Shown piece after piece: positions 33,052 to 46,706 of a stretch of 64,000 nucleotides of DNA. A program made the translations under genes and the position numbers. The notes beneath the pieces are model-generated. The model worked only from the letters and a program-made list of their open reading frames with translations, made no database searches and was not told where the DNA came from. Origin of the DNA: Hyaloperonospora brassicae (lineage: Eukaryota > Oomycota > Peronosporomycetes > Peronosporales > Peronosporaceae); assembly GCA_947650285.1 (NCBI GenBank), contig CANTFL010000641.1, positions 124,001-188,000 of the forward strand. Reading direction: 5' to 3'. Positions within the stretch are counted from its first letter, which is position 1. Each line of letters begins with the position of its first letter.

Positions 33052-36000
33052 GTTCTCTTTTTTTCAATTACGTTTTACCTCTATCATCAGATCTAATTGA
33101 TTTACACAAGTTGTCAAGTTAGGGTGAACATGACATGTGAAATTCGCTAGAGCTAGTGGCTTAGCAGCGTGAGCTTGTTCGCGAGAAAGATTGCTGCTTG
33201 GCGGACCGACGGCGTGTCGTTGCTTATCAGGGCTAAAGCTCAGTGCCTCTGACAGCGTATGCCTAATTATTCTACGAGCTGAAGCAGTGTATCCCATCAC
33301 TGCAATCACTCGCTAGTGTCGACATTAAACGCGGGTCATCCCCATACATCGTTGTGATGCAACTAAATGACTTGGACGTGCTCTTCCAATCAGTTTATAT
33401 CTCGCTGACGGTTCTGGTACCTCTTTGCGTTACTTCTTGGAATGAGTTGGTGGATACTTGGAGAATCAATTAATATGTGCTGGTGACAGTTGATTAAAGA
33501 TTGGACGCATATGGACTCATGGTCCTAAATTTTACTTGTCAACTAAAATTCTAAAAAGTTTCCCCACAAATAAATGGTGCAAGTTAATTAGTACAGTAGG
33601 TCTTTTTTGGTAACAATGAATTAATCTGTAAAACAGCAACGTGAGGGACAAGTGTACTTTTTCCAACATCATTTGGTAGACAAATACTTCAAATGGCGGA
33701 CTAGTTCAGTCTTCGCTACACACATTTAGTAACTGTCGGAACGACTGTGAGTGCTGATGATAATAGACCACCGGCTATCAAGCGTGCTGAGTGGTTCCAG
33801 TAATGTCGTGGACTTGGTCGTTCCTACTGAAAAAACCCTTCGTAACATTTTGCGGTGGCATTAAATTGAGACACCCTCACGAAATGAAACATAACATAAC
33901 GGCGGCAATATTGCGAGAATGCTGGCGTTGCTATTGGCGATGTTGATAAGGGAATTAGTGGCAAAAGATTTCGTACGTACTGGCCGCGACGCGCCTATAA
34001 AAAAGCGTCTTGCATTGGCACTCGACGACGATTTGATGAAGCCATTCGTTGGCAGAGGGTCCGCTATGTTGCATGCTTTAACGGCAGTTAAGCTCGTGGT
34101 AAATCATGGTGTAAGTACGTGTACCGTAGAGTGTGCCACTCATTTAAATCAGTGTCGTTTGATTTCAAAATGTACTTTTTACTTCTTACTTCTGATAAAA
34201 AGTGAAACCTTTTGTTTTATTATTAAAGGGTAATTCTATCCCTGTTTGTAAAAGTCAAATATATAGCAGTTCTACTTTGAATATAGTAATACACGCGCCT
34301 TCCAAAGGCTCCTTTGATCGTTACACAAAAATGTGAGCACTGTAAAAACATTAACTCTTTAACCATTGTGGTGCATTTCCCTAGACCATTAAAATCCCTT
34401 GAGCCAAGACTTGCAGCTCTCTCAGCTCTGTTGACTCGTAAAGATTTTTCGCACTAATCATATAGACCCTTAGAGTCGTTGTTCTTCTTTATATCAAGTT
34501 GTTCTGTTTAAAGCCTTCCTCTTATTACGAGATATGCCTGATGCGCTGCACAATCTTGAAATCACATCAAAACCTTTAATGTTCCGAACGCCAAACGTGT
34601 CATCACCCATGGCAAATGTGGACGAGAAGCTCGCTCTTATATCCATGCTACTGTTCAATAGAAACTGCGCATATTCGTCACTCTAAAATTACCCGACTGC
34701 AGCGGTGCATGTACGCGTTATGATAAATCACTTAAATATCTCATACGTCTACTAGCCATGAGTTCCTCTCGTGAAATACTTGATTCAGTCTGTGCTAAGT
34801 CGTGACAGTGGATTGATCATCATGTATGGAGCTAACACACGATGACAGTATGTAATTGAGACCTACGATATGAGTTGGGCGCTTACTTTAGCAAAAATCA
34901 TCTATATTACGGTATCGTATGCACGACTACCACACTCGATTGTAAGAGTGTAGTTGTTACACTTGTGCAAAGGAAATAGAAGTATAAGTGAAATATGTTG
35001 TGTCATCATTACTACTCTCTTCAAAACCACGGAATATGTGGCCAAAAACAAAATCTTTAATTTGACCATGTCAAGTCGCATATTACATCCGTCTCTCCCC
35101 GTCCCATGTCACATCCTTCCACATGACGTCTTTCTCTCTTGGTCCCATGTGACAACCTTTCACATGAGGTCCGTCTATCCCCTTCCATGTGGCATCCTTT
35201 CACATGACGTCTATCTCTCTTGGTCCCATGTGTTGTCCCGTAACATGGCGCCCGTCTCTCCCGTCCCATCTTTCATTCTGACAAACTACTAGCCAATCAG
35301 GTGAGGTCGGACTCACCTGTACTAGGTCTGCACTTGACCCTCAGAATCTTACTTAATCTGTCAGAAATAGGATATTCTAACACCATTTGCGTCTGTACAT
35401 CGGTCCACATAAGGCTCCTGCACGGATTGTTCTTTATGAGAAAAAAATGAGTACTTGAAACTGCCACAGACACGCACATTATGATCATAAGCGGTGCTTG
35501 AAAACAATTCCTGCGGTAGATTGGTATCGAATATTGTAAAAGACCACCAATCGCGACACTGTACACGTTCTTGACTCCATCGTCCTGCGAAGCGACCACA
35601 TCAGGTCTTATCACAATACCTGGATTTGCGATCGCACTCGTACGCGTCCCAACCTTGCGCATCGATGTAACCACGGCTGTATTTTGAATTGTCAATCAGT
35701 AGCAATTCACTGTGCTTCGGAATCATGAGGGTACCTAAACATGTGCTTGCTAAATTAACTGATAGACGCGCTTCGTCCAGCAACCGATGAACGGAAATGC
35801 ACGGTGGGACATTCAGTAGTGCGCCTATCCGATGAGTAGTGTACGTAGTGGCGATTACTCGTGCATGTCTACCCATGGAGTGATTGTTGTGATGGCTATA
35901 ACCGACATAAGGTTGATAAATCCAGCAGGCTTATAGTAGCTTGGGTCAAAATCCCCTTCTCCGTATAGTGGCATAACAAAAACAATCCTATGTTTAATTG

Positions 36001-39000
36001 TAAATTTGGATCAGTTTTGATGCATTGCCATTCACTAACAACGTTATATTCGATTAGTTGTGGGTAGACGAATGAGAGATGCATTTTTAGCACGTAGATC
36101 AATTGGCCTCTTGTCAAAATATCGTACGATATATAGGATCATAACAAAGCCGCCAATTGTGTGAAGTAAGTTGTAACAGACTAGAGAGACATCTTCACTT
36201 TGTAAGTCGACATCTACACATAACGAGGCAGAAAAATAGACCAAACGTTGTCGGATATTTCAGTTACTAGCAAAAGATATGCCTGCAAGCGCTGAGATAG
36301 GCTTCGCTCCTGTTCATGACAACATAATGCCCACAATTCCGGTGAAAGTGGTATGCACCTTGGGTACAAGCTGTGAAAAGGCATATACTTAACAATATCA
36401 GTTGACAGACAACAATGCTTTGTCGCACGCAAGAGATGGTGTGACAGTTCCCGTTATGTATTGTTCATATCCTTCGACCACAACGAAAGCCAAGATGCGG
36501 CTGATGGCGATCGGAATTATCTCAACGTTCGATTGGCGCGACCACCGCTGTATGTTTCGAAATGCCATTTATTAAGACGACATGGATGGTGCCGGCAGCA
36601 TCTTCGACGTTAACCAGCTTAAGTACACACATGGGTCGGTATCTGTCTGGACCGATGAGTGGTATTTTACGGCGTTGCTTTAATCACACACTTGTTTGCA
36701 GTATCTTCTATCTCTTCAATCGCTTTGATAATAGAGACGAACGAAGTCATATCAAAGGAAGATATGTGAGGAGAGGTTAAACTGTTCAAGGAAGCTAAGC
36801 TCGAACAGCTGTGTATCGTTAGTCCAATGTCGATAATATACGTTTGCTGACACATCGACATAATGTGACATTTATCAACCGAAGCCGAGGGAAGAAGAAA
36901 CTCAAGAGGAGATTCGAAGCGACAGAAGATACAGCGGGACTACTGTTGCCTTCTTATCAGAGGAAATTATAGACTCAAAGGTTCATTGTATATCGTGCCC
37001 CGATAGCACGACGAGTCCAAAGAGATTAGCAGGTTGAGCTCATCAAAATACGCAAATTACTCCGTATCTCCTGATGAATGGGAACTCAGCTGTGATTGGC
37101 CACTTTGTGGCGTTGTGGGTCGTGCCATTCCCACGAGAACCAATTCTCGTACGTCCTGGTCGAAGTGCAATTCACAAAAACTAAACGGTTGCCTGTGATA
37201 CGAACTAGCCTTAAATCATATGCCTGAGAATGATACGTATCTCTTTGAGCTGCAACAAGTTTGCGTTTACTTTACGGAACAAGTGTTATTAAACAAGTTC
37301 TTTATAAAAACAGACGTTCTTTTACTCGAAGTATGAGCATGTTCAGCTATATGTTATATCTGCGATATAAGTCGCCACCTACGTTCTGTCATTTTTGTGC
37401 ATTCCATCCAAAAAGAACAAATTCTTGGTATTCCTTGCGAGTTGAGGGCTTACATGCGCACAATCAACTGATATCTACGTTCTTAGTCCGACATTAAAAA
37501 TTCAGGGCATCCGAAAACATGATCGAAGAGATGATTAAATGACGAGTACCGCATAATGTACCCATTACATGTATCTCTCAACAAGACTTTCGCTGCACAC
37601 GCTTTTGTCAAACGTTAGGCGGGATTGACGCGCCTTGCCTTTTCCCAAATTTAAGACAGAACGTTAGACCCCGAGTCTATCTTATCAATGTTTATTAGTG
37701 GAAAACAGAATTAATTGAATACGAACGAGATCGGCACGCAAAGACAAAGAATTGCAACACGTAAAGTGTAGCTCGTGAGGATTGCTTATGTTTGAAGCAC
37801 ACATTGCTTAGCTGCTGTAAGCTTGAATTCCTGGGGCACCAAAGACCCGATAAGACGATCATTTGCGCTTTTAGATATTGAGCCCGACGATGGTGGAAAT
37901 ATTGGTTTACCACCAGCACTCAGGGTAGTGGCAGCATGGCATACCGTTTGGACACTAAGTTTCATTGTCCATGCAGCTGCACGTGGTGTCATCCATTCTC
38001 ATATTTGTGCAGCTTGAAGCAGATCAGAAGGTAACGACAGAGATCACGATCAACAACGCGTTCCTGATGTTCATCTTGACGAGGGTGCGGGTTATTTGCA
38101 GTAGACGTGGCTTGGCAAATTGATGAATGGCGTGGATAGATGGCTTTGCTCGGGAGTCGAAAATACCGCTGCGCAAGCAATCGGAAAAAAAGTGACGATG
38201 CAGGTACGTGAACTTAAGAATTACAGCGTAAGAGACAAGTATGATCGCAGATATTCTATTAAGCATGTCTAAACAAAGTCAGGTGTAGTGCACTGTGATC
38301 CGTCCAATCTACGACCGTGCATTCGAGTCAATTCAAATCGATAGCAACCCGCAAGAGCAAGAAGAGCCGACCTGAAGCCTCACTATTTAATTTGCAGCGC
38401 CTTTTGCACTGCCCTGACAGCCTCGTACCAGATGACAGGTAAACAATGTCGATACGTGCACGTATTAAAACTCTTTTTCGAACAAATTCCTTTCGGACAA
38501 CTCTCAGGCATCCTTTTCTAGTCTAATAACGGCATGCGCAGTCCTACAAAACCCGGAAAGAAGATGGGCCCTGGTCCTCGGTGGACAGCCGCCGGATCCA
38601 GGCGACCGAGGCCCCCCAGTGCCTCCCAGCGATTATCGTTCGCCCAACGACGACTTGCTGATTCCGATCCTCGAGTCTGCGACCGATCGATGTTACCTGG
38701 GGCAGCAAAGTAGACGGGCGATGAAGACACGCGGAAATGGAGGTTGTCGTCAAGTCTCTCGCGAGTGCCTTATCTTCCAAGATGAAGCACGCATCCGGCC
38801 AGAAGAATCCCCCATTGCCGTCGCACCAGACAGCGTTTGCGGCGCGGCTGGTGAAGATGTATGTGGCCGATGTCGCCGCTCGTCAAGCAGATCCTCTCAA
38901 TCGCCCTCGAGCCGCTTGGACAGTGACCATAACGCAAATGTTTCTATTGCCCACGCTACGGTTTCCATAGACACGGACTTAGTACCACCGGAAAAGAAAC

Positions 39001-41586
39001 GATACACAAAGCTTCGCACTGAAGAGGGAGTGATTTTATTCACGTTCTTCGATTAGGCGTGCATTGGCAGGGAAGCCGTTCGTTGATTGGAACCGTGTTT
39101 ACTTGCGGCCACCCACGCATTGTACAGCACTAGATGGTCCTTCACACACACTGTACAGAACATACCCAGCAAGGAAAAAGGGGTCCGTTTTTAACAACAA
39201 TGCATACCTGGACTCCGCCTGGACAGCCCAGAACGGATCTATCGAGGGACACCACGGCTCCTTTAAGGTCGCCGGATTTCTACCGAGGATATATCTTTAT
39301 CCCGAGGTGTGCAGCAACATCGAATTGCGACATTCCGGGAGAATTGTCGGCAACTTGTTGCGGGACGGAGTGGACTTCGGCTCCAAGAAGGCATGACAAA
39401 CGAGTGACGGCTTTTCAGCGGCCTCAAGGAAGGTACCATTGTTTGTATGCGTTCACGTGACTTCTTGAAGAGTGTCCTCGATTCTGAGGAACGGTTTTGT
39501 CTCTCCAGGACGATCTATATTGAAGTGAAAGGGAAATTTGATCTACAAGTACGAAGTGGCACTCATTTACGTGTATGCCGCCAAAGATATAGTCTTATGA
39601 AGGAATACATCGTCGTGGCTGCTAAACGGTCATATGATGATCAAGACGAGCTTCGCGACGTAATAAATGTGGCCAAGACGTTTTTCTAGGACGACGAACA
39701 CCGTCATATACATTTATTGTTTTACCGCAATACGTCGGATAGGTACGCAATATCTACACATCCATTTAAAATGAATGCTGTTTCGAGTGTTTAAATGATC
39801 ATATTATAGACAAAGGGTTTATCTTGAACCTTTAACTCGGCAAGGATAGGGTCCGACTGGACGTTACACGTCAATATGAGGTGGAAATACACAAGGCAAC
39901 ATAATTCACGGATATAAATAGACTCAATGCCTACTTCCAGGCTCACATTGCCGCGGAGTTCAATCTAGAAGACATTGATACCTTTACGCACAATTCTTAA
40001 ACGTCAACTAGAGAAATACTTAGTTATTAATTGGCGGGTTGCCCGAAATTTTTAGCGCGGAATTGCCAGTCTAATCTGGTTCGGTAAAATACTCATTGTT
40101 CAAGTATCCTGCCGTCGGTAGCCGCCTGCAGTTCTGCGCTGTAAAGATGTTGGACATCTAATGGCGCGTTTGGGGTTCATGGCGATGAATCCACACTGGG
40201 GATCATCTCCTTAGGCCCGATAGTAGGGTGGATACGGAGAAAAAATTTTATGGACCGGAAGATCAAGCCGTTCCTTTTGTCAGCATGAAAATAGTAAAAA
40301 AAACTCGAGACCCTTCGGCTTTAGTTGCAAGTTAATTAGAACGCAAAAGCACAAGCAGCGGTAGATGCTTATTTCAAAATAGCGGTCGAAGTCACTTACT
40401 TGGCCTCGACGTCTCAAGTCACGGCTAATGTCTCGGCCAGAGTGCCAAAAATGGCTGAGTCTGCATCACCCAAACAATTGGTTACGAATATAAACCGGCG
40501 CACCCCCAACACAATCTTACGCAAAGCGCTCCGTAGGCACCAAGCGACGGCTACATTCTCCTGAATTAATAATTTAGCCGATTTGTCGGAGGAGGAGAAA
40601 GACGGCGCAAATGTTGAGGTAATTTTGCCTATCCGCCGGTAACTTATTGAATTTCTTCGGGCGATTATTAAGGGTATCCATGATTGCCGGCAATTACGGA
40701 AGAGGCGAAAGCGTAGCTGCGTATTCTGAGAGCGAACCCGACCAAACTTAAGCATGTCGCACAATTGGATGCCCTGAAACAGAAAGAGAGATGAGTTACG
40801 AAATATGGAGGGATTTTGCGAGTAATGTCGCGGCCCGCAACATTGCATGAATAAAACACAGTAGAGCATACGCTCGATCAGGTAAAACCGGAGGTGGTGA
40901 TAGGGATCCGGTCAGTCAATACTTATTCATCGGGTATTTGAATTTTATTGAGATCGCTTAAGCCTTCTTGTATCACGACTTGTCGGCCCATGATTGCACT
41001 CTTGAGGCTACTACGGCAAGCATCAAACGAGAGATGTATTGGTTGGCTCCGTCAAACATGGTGATACAAATTGATCACACCATACGGACGTCCACGCTGA
41101 TCTATGTTTCCGTGTCTTGGACATAGTGGAAGCACGCGATTCAATTAAGCAATTTTAGTGGTGTTTGGAGGAGTATTTCACTTTCCCCTCTAATCTCCTA
41201 ACACTGTACCGCGCCATAATCGGGTCGGCTGCGAGCTTCAGCATATCGCGGCGAATTTTCTCCATCATCACATCTTTGTGGTTGCGTACGATACAGGCGG
41301 TAATAAATGATAGTAATGCTCTATGCATCTCCCAAAAACATAATCCGCGGCAACAAAATTTATAAGACGGGCCAGAAAATGTCTCTAAAGATGTAGCAGT
41401 GTGAAGAGGATATCCGCTTGTCGAAACACACGACAATCAGCTGCCACTCGTTCTACGATTCTGGGGAGAGCATCAGTCGACTTACGTGCGTACGATGCCT
41501 TATCTCGAATCAGTATCCTCCGATCGGGGCGGCGCTGTCACTTAAATTCCCGTAACGTCACGGACATTTGGTGCAGGAAGACAGCC
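33052..41586. other. Gene-poor tract with relic frames
   Basis: About 8.5 kb between elements A and E with no recognisable intact gene. 33919-34233 (+) is a 104-codon orphan ORF. 38619-39056, 39064-39396 and 39447-39689 (+) are consecutive short frames of protein-like composition, consistent with one decayed gene or retroelement, but no signature motif is seen. 40869-40414 (-) is another orphan frame. A tandem repeat at 35089-35288 is listed separately. No RNA gene is seen. Confidence 0.4.
35089..35288. repeat. Tandem repeat, 40-41-bp unit, five imperfect copies
   Basis: Units start at about 35101, 35142, 35182, 35223 and 35263, each with GTCCCATGT or a variant followed by a CACATGA-type inverse. 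Within a unit, CATGTGA and TCACATG pair across a 7-nt loop. Spacing alternates 41/40/41/40. Confidence 0.8.
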
Positions 41587-41845
41587 TGATCGCTTGCCAT
41601 GATGCAAGCTGTAGAGAGGAAGTCGGTGGCACTGTGATACAAGGATTATGTCATTGGTCTTTTGTATCTCTTTGCTACTCTTTACTCAGCGCGATCCCCG
41701 TCCACTCGATCTGCAAATCCGGCATATTGTGGCACACAATGTATGCACTATACAATCAAAGTCAGTGGCCGCCATTCCTATGATCGTGCCGCGAGCCGCG
41801 CGCCCTTGCGCAATCGCATTTAGCACGACACTCTTGTTTTCAACA
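41587..41845 (-). repeat. Copia E 3' LTR
   Basis: About 259 bp, matching 46446-46706 almost base for base through CATTTAG. The plus strand begins TGATCGCTTGCC. The terminal ~15 bp are less similar, so the inner end is approximate. Confidence 0.88.
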
Positions 41846-41931
41846 CTCCTCCTCGGCAATGACTTTCCGTCCTAACCGAGGATGATCATCTCACACAGCG
41901 CCATGAGCTTGAATGCGTCCAGCGCCTTCGT

Positions 41932-43419
41932 TTAAAGATCCGCAAGTGGTTGCTCCGGGCGGACGTACTGCGACACGATGATCCCGCGTCGAGCGAAGTC
42001 GCACACGAACTTCGTGCAAACATCGATGTGCTTGGACTTGAGAGATGAGGCCTCACCGGCCAGCTGCTTCAGTGCCGCCTGATTGTCGACGTGGAGTACC
42101 ATCGGTAGCGCCGGCGGCTTACCGATCTCGTTTAGCATCTCCCTGATACCAAGAAGCTCGCGCGCCTGCTTCGATGCAGAGACGAACTCCGCTTTCATCG
42201 TCTAGAGCGAGACGCCGCCTTGCTTCTTCGACGTCCAGATGACCGGCATTCCGTTCAGGCGGATGATGCCGCCAGTCAAGGACTTCCTGTCGCTTATTTC
42301 CGCCGCAAAGTTGGCGTCTGATTACGCCTTGAGCTGAATTTTGCCGTCGAGGTGGTTCACTGGCTCCATCCGAAGCTTGTAGTCACGCGTCTTCTTCAGG
42401 TACCGAGCGATGCGTTTGGCAAGCTTCACATTGTGGAGTCGCGGCTGATGAGTCTGACGCGTCGCCTTGTTCGCGGCGAACGCAATATCCGGCCGTGTGC
42501 AACGCGCGATCCACAGCAGACTGCCAACGAGGGACTGGAACTTCTTGATTGTTGGCGCTCCCTGCACCTTAGTCTCGGTGAGCAGCGCGCTGTTATCTGG
42601 TAGCACGTCGTACCAGTCAGCCTCAATTGGTGCTTTCGTCGGGTTTGCGTCATTGAGCCCATGCTCACGCAGGAGCTCGCCGATCGCCTCGGCCTGGTCA
42701 AGCACGTATCCGCCACTGTTGTCAATCGTGACACGCATGCCAAGGAACTTGATATCGGTACCGAGGTCCTTGATTGACAAGCTGCCGATCTTGACAAAGA
42801 ATCGGTCGACGGCTGCAGCGTCCGTGCCGGTAGCAAGTAGATCGCTGACGTAGACGCCCACGATGACCAACTGTCCACCCTCGACTTGGTAGTATAGACA
42901 CATGTCGGAAATACATTTCCGTAAATCGGCTCCGAGCGGCCGAGCGTGCAGGAGCTGGCTACAGAGTCGTCCAGCCTACTTGAGGCCGTACAGGCTCTTT
43001 CGTAGCTGCAGCAATACTTCCTTCTTTGTCGCTGCGCCCACCATCTTGAGCGCGTCTTGGCCGATTGTCATTGCCTGCGGCACCTCGAGCAGTATCTCTA
43101 GGTGCGCTTCCTTGTCAACCTTGACATAAGCGTTGAAGATGTCGCCGTGCTTTGCTGGGACACCACATCTCGCCGCAAGCGCCAAGATCACCTTCACGGT
43201 CGACATGTCCATGACAGCCGCATATTTAAGCTGGTAGTCGACCCCAAAAACTTGCTCGTTGACGCAGGCGACCAGTCGAGCCTTCAAGCGCTTTATCTCA
43301 CCGTGCGCGTCGGTCTTGATCTTGAAGACCCACTTCGTGTGCAGAGTTTTGCTACCCGGAGGTCGCTTGATCAAGCACCACTCGACATTGTCTTCAAGGG
43401 ATTGTAGCTCTTCGCGCAT
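41932..43419 (-). pseudogene. Copia E reverse transcriptase and RNase H
   Basis: 43419-42976 holds the RT N-terminus (TLHTKWVFKIKTDAHGEIKR, LKARLVACVNEQVFGVDY). 42903-42322 holds the palm, with YVSDLLATG at the active site where copia RTs have YVDD, and the block FQSLVGSLLWIARCTRPDIA. 42198-41932 is the RNase H end (LHVDNQAALKQLAG, KHIDVCTKFVCD). All three lie in one frame separated by stops. The Asp-to-Ser change in YVDD should abolish polymerase activity. Confidence 0.87.
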
Positions 43420-44450
43420 GGCCTTTTACCAGCCTTCACACTTAGTGCTGCATAGCGCTTCACCGTAGTTCTTGGGGTCGCACTCATGCACATGACCCAC
43501 CACGCTGTCGTCGCTAGCTGGCTCCTCCTGACCCCCGGCCGCCTGTGCGCGTTTGGTTGCGCCGCGCGTCCGGTGAGACGCGCGTGTCCACGACTTCGAT
43601 TTCTTCTTGCCACTGTGTGTCGTCTGCGATAGGGCATCGTCCGCAGCCGGCGACTCTTCCCTTGTTGTTGCTGTTGCCGTTGGCTCCACGGCTCGATATT
43701 CATACTCGAGCGCGCGCTGCAGATGACCATTCTGCTCTGCGCTGAGCGTCTCGACGTTGCGCACATGCTGCGTGATCGTGACCTTGTTCTCCTTTTGGAA
43801 AAGACGCGAAAGCTTATAGTCTCGTCGTTCCGCCCAATGATCACGCCGACTTGCGCGCGCTGTGCGAGCGAGTTCTTGCCTGGGTCACGGCAAACCGAGC
43901 AGATAGAGACAAAGACGACGATGTAGCGCACTTCCGGCACTTTCTTCGTCAGTACCTCGATCGGCGATGCGCGCTTCGCATTCGCGCTCGTTGGGCTGCG
44001 GTTGAGGATGTACGCCGCGTACTCAACCGCATCGTTCCAAAACGTCAATGGCAGTCGACTGGCAAAGATCATGATGCGCGCCATGTTCAGTATCTTCCTT
44101 TGCATGCGCTCGGCTATGCCGTTTGATGCCTGCTTTCTTGCCTCGCTGATCTGCCGCGCGACGCCCGTTATCTTGCAGAAGAGGTCGACACTCGCGTATT
44201 CGCCGCCGCCATCAGTGCGTAGCACGTGGATCCGACAGTCGAACTGGCGCTCAAAGAACGCGAGGAAGTGCTCAAACTTTTTGGCCGCCTTGTCCTTTGT
44301 CGGCGCCAGGAAGGCGCGACAGTAGTTTGACTTGTGATCGGCAAAGTTGACGAGGAAACGATTGTGCAATCGATCCTTCGGGGTCATCAAACCCTTGAGG
44401 TCTGAACAGATCACCCCCCCCAACTCTGTCGATCGGCGAGTTTGATCCAT
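43371..44450 (-). pseudogene. Copia E integrase
   Basis: The catalytic core retains D-D-E: VICSDLKGLM, LRTDGGGEYAS and SNGIAERMQRK. Fold-typical NFADHKSNYCRAFL and AYILNRSPTSANAKRASP are also present. The C-terminal third switches to an Arg/Ser-rich frame after a frameshift, and the true frame (43764-43426) runs in parallel. Confidence 0.85.
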
Positions 44451-44595
44451 TGTCCTTCTTCTACTGCACGTTCCTTGTTTGCTTGCCCTGTGCGAAAGAG
44501 ATGCACGTCGGGCGCTTGCGATCCGTTAGCGCGATGCCGGACGCGGGGTGTCTCGCCATACGCTCGACGGTGTCGTACGCGAGATGCCCAAGCCT

Positions 44596-45534
44596 TTAAT
44601 GGAAGTGAAGCGGCGAGCCGCTTTGATTGTCCGACTCGGGTTCTTCCGGAGCTACTTGGCTCGTCAGGATCGCCATGAGCACGTTGCTAGGCGCTCGTGG
44701 CTCGCGAGCTGCCGCGACTATCTGGGCGTAGAGCACATTGTGGTCCATCGCCACATCGAACGTGACTTGGCCATTGCTGCGCCGTGCCAACACGCGCGAC
44801 TCGCCGTCGTAGACGAGCCTGAAACCCTTGAACTCGAGCTTACCGTAGAACATGATGTTGCGTGATAACTCGGGCGCCAGATACACGTCCGTCAGCGTCA
44901 CATCTTACTGCTGTCCTCTCGCGAGCACAGTAACAGCGACGCTTCCGACTTGCGTTAACTTGATGGTCTTCCTATCTGCCAAGTGGCACTCTTGATGGCA
45001 GTCCCTCGCGTCGCGCAGCAGGGATGCGTCGTTCACAAGGTGGCGGCTGGAACCGCTGTCGAGTATCCAGTCGTCATCTTCGTCATTGCTGTCGTCATCA
45101 ATCGCCATCGCCAGACTTTGACCGGTGGCGCGCGAGCCGTTGCGACCTCTTCCTCCGCCAACAGCTAGCGTGATGCTGCCGCCGTCTTTTGGGCATCTGC
45201 CCCTTTTCCTATCTTCATTCTGCTTGCTGCGACATGTCTTCTTCAGATGGCCAACCTTCCCACAACCATGGCAAGTGCGTGTCTCTTTGCGCGACACGGA
45301 CTCGTCCACGTGCGCGACGACCTCCTTACCGAAGGATCTTTCTGATCGAGCTTCCATCTGGATTGCTTGCGCGAAGTGCGCAAGCTCTTCCGCGTGCACG
45401 AGGTAGTCGATGCGGTGCGTCTGGTACTTCGCCATGAGTATTGTCGACAGCTCAGACGAGGCGTAGCGCACGATCTTGTCCAGAACCTGCTGCTCAGCAC
45501 CGCCCGCAGCGTCGCTGACAGCGGCCAGATACAA
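44596..45534 (-). pseudogene. Copia E nucleocapsid and protease
   Basis: 45534-44905 contains the zinc knuckle CHGCGKVGHLKKTC and an aspartic protease active site WILDSGSSRHLVND. A stop after ARGQQ separates it from 44901-44596, which continues in the same frame (VYLAPELSRNIMFYGKLEFK) toward integrase. Confidence 0.87.
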
Positions 45535-45631
45535 GTAGTGTGCTAGCCAGGATCTCTTGCTCTCTTTCTTGTCCGTGAAGATTTCATCGCTTGAGCGGCG
45601 GTTACGTCGTCTTGAACGTTTCCAGCATGCG

Positions 45632-46459
45632 CTACATCACGTAGTGCAATGTAGGCAGCACGTCCCTCCACGTGTAGACCTGCTTGCTGAAATACCGCTC
45701 GGCAGTGCCAGTGAGGTACTGACCGAGCACGTCAGTCTTCACGTTCTCGCTCCACAGGAAACCGCAAGCCTCCTGTGCCATGTCGACCTGGCGCCAAAAC
45801 GTCTTGCCCCAGTCGAAGAATCCGGACCCGAGTATAACGTACATATCAGTGCCATCGAACCTGCGGATCACCAGCTTGCGCTGCCTGGCATCCGGAGTGC
45901 GACACTGCATCGGCATCACTTGTTGCCGCTGCTGTACTGGCTGCTCTGGAGCTGCCGGCATCGCTCGAGGAACTGGTGGCGGCTGGTATGGTGGCAATGG
46001 GGCAGGCGGCTGAGGCAACGGATCAGCACGCTGCTGCAGTTGCTCTCCCGCTCGCATCCGTAGGACTTCGAGCCGCGCTGGTTCACGCCGCAGTTGCTGC
46101 TGAGGGTGGCGGTCGTGCGAGTCCTCAAGCTTAATTTCTCCGCCGTGGAGTCGCCCTGCGAAGTCCGCCCCGAGCTCTGATCGGAACAGATTGCTCTCGT
46201 GAGCGCCGCGCATGCGCTCGTCTTCGTGCATGCGTGCTTGGGACGATTCCATCTTCTGCATTCGCAAGTCCATGCCCATGAGCATTTCGAGAACCCTCGC
46301 CAGTGCGTCAGGATCCGCGCATCTTGCGTGAGCGGTGGGAGAGACGACCATAGCAGGCGTGGCCGCGGCCTTTTCGTGAACATTCGCCGGCGGCGCCTGT
46401 GCCGCGTTTGTGTCGTCGTTTGCTTCCCGTCTTGTGCATATTATCTGTTCGCTTGCCAT
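45632..46459 (-). pseudogene. Copia E gag N-terminal part
   Basis: It begins [15 protein letters not shown] at 46459, close to the inner edge of the 5' LTR. A coiled-coil segment ([20 protein letters not shown]) is followed by a Pro/Gln-rich linker and a capsid-like block ([20 protein letters not shown]). The downstream knuckle is in another frame. Confidence 0.8.
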
Positions 46460-46706
46460 GATGCAAGCTGTAGAGAGGAAGTCGGTGGCACTGTGATACA
46501 AGGATTCTGTCATTGGTCTTTTGTATCTCTTTGCTACTCTTTACTCAGCGCGATCCCCGTCCACTCGATCTGCAAATCAGGCATATTGTGGCACACAATG
46601 TATGCACTATACAATCAAAGTCAGTGGCCGCCATTCATATGGTCGTGCTGCGATACGCGCGCCCTTGCGCAATCGCATTTAGTACGGAAATCTCGAGTTT
46701 AAGACA
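46446..46706 (-). repeat. Copia E 5' LTR
   Basis: Partner of 41587-41845. Differences are few (for example TGTTCGC versus TGATCGC, and ATATGGTCGTGCTGCGATAC versus the CTATGATCGTGCC form), so the insertion is moderately young. Confidence 0.88.

Larger units (their letters stand above)
41587..46706 (-). mobile_element. Ty1/copia LTR retrotransposon E
   Basis: A 5.1-kb minus-strand element with nearly identical LTRs of about 260 bp. The order is gag, zinc knuckle, protease, integrase, RT, RNase H (copia order). A purine run (GAGGAGGAG on the minus strand) precedes the 3' LTR. CAGCC precedes the left LTR (41582-41586) and recurs at 46705-46709, a possible 5-bp target-site duplication if the right LTR ends at 46704. 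It is younger than element F but still interrupted by stops and frameshifts. Confidence 0.9.

Noticed and set aside
35089..35288. CRISPR-like array of regularly spaced repeats
   Set aside because: The genome is eukaryotic, units are contiguous and imperfect, and there are no unique spacers or cas genes.
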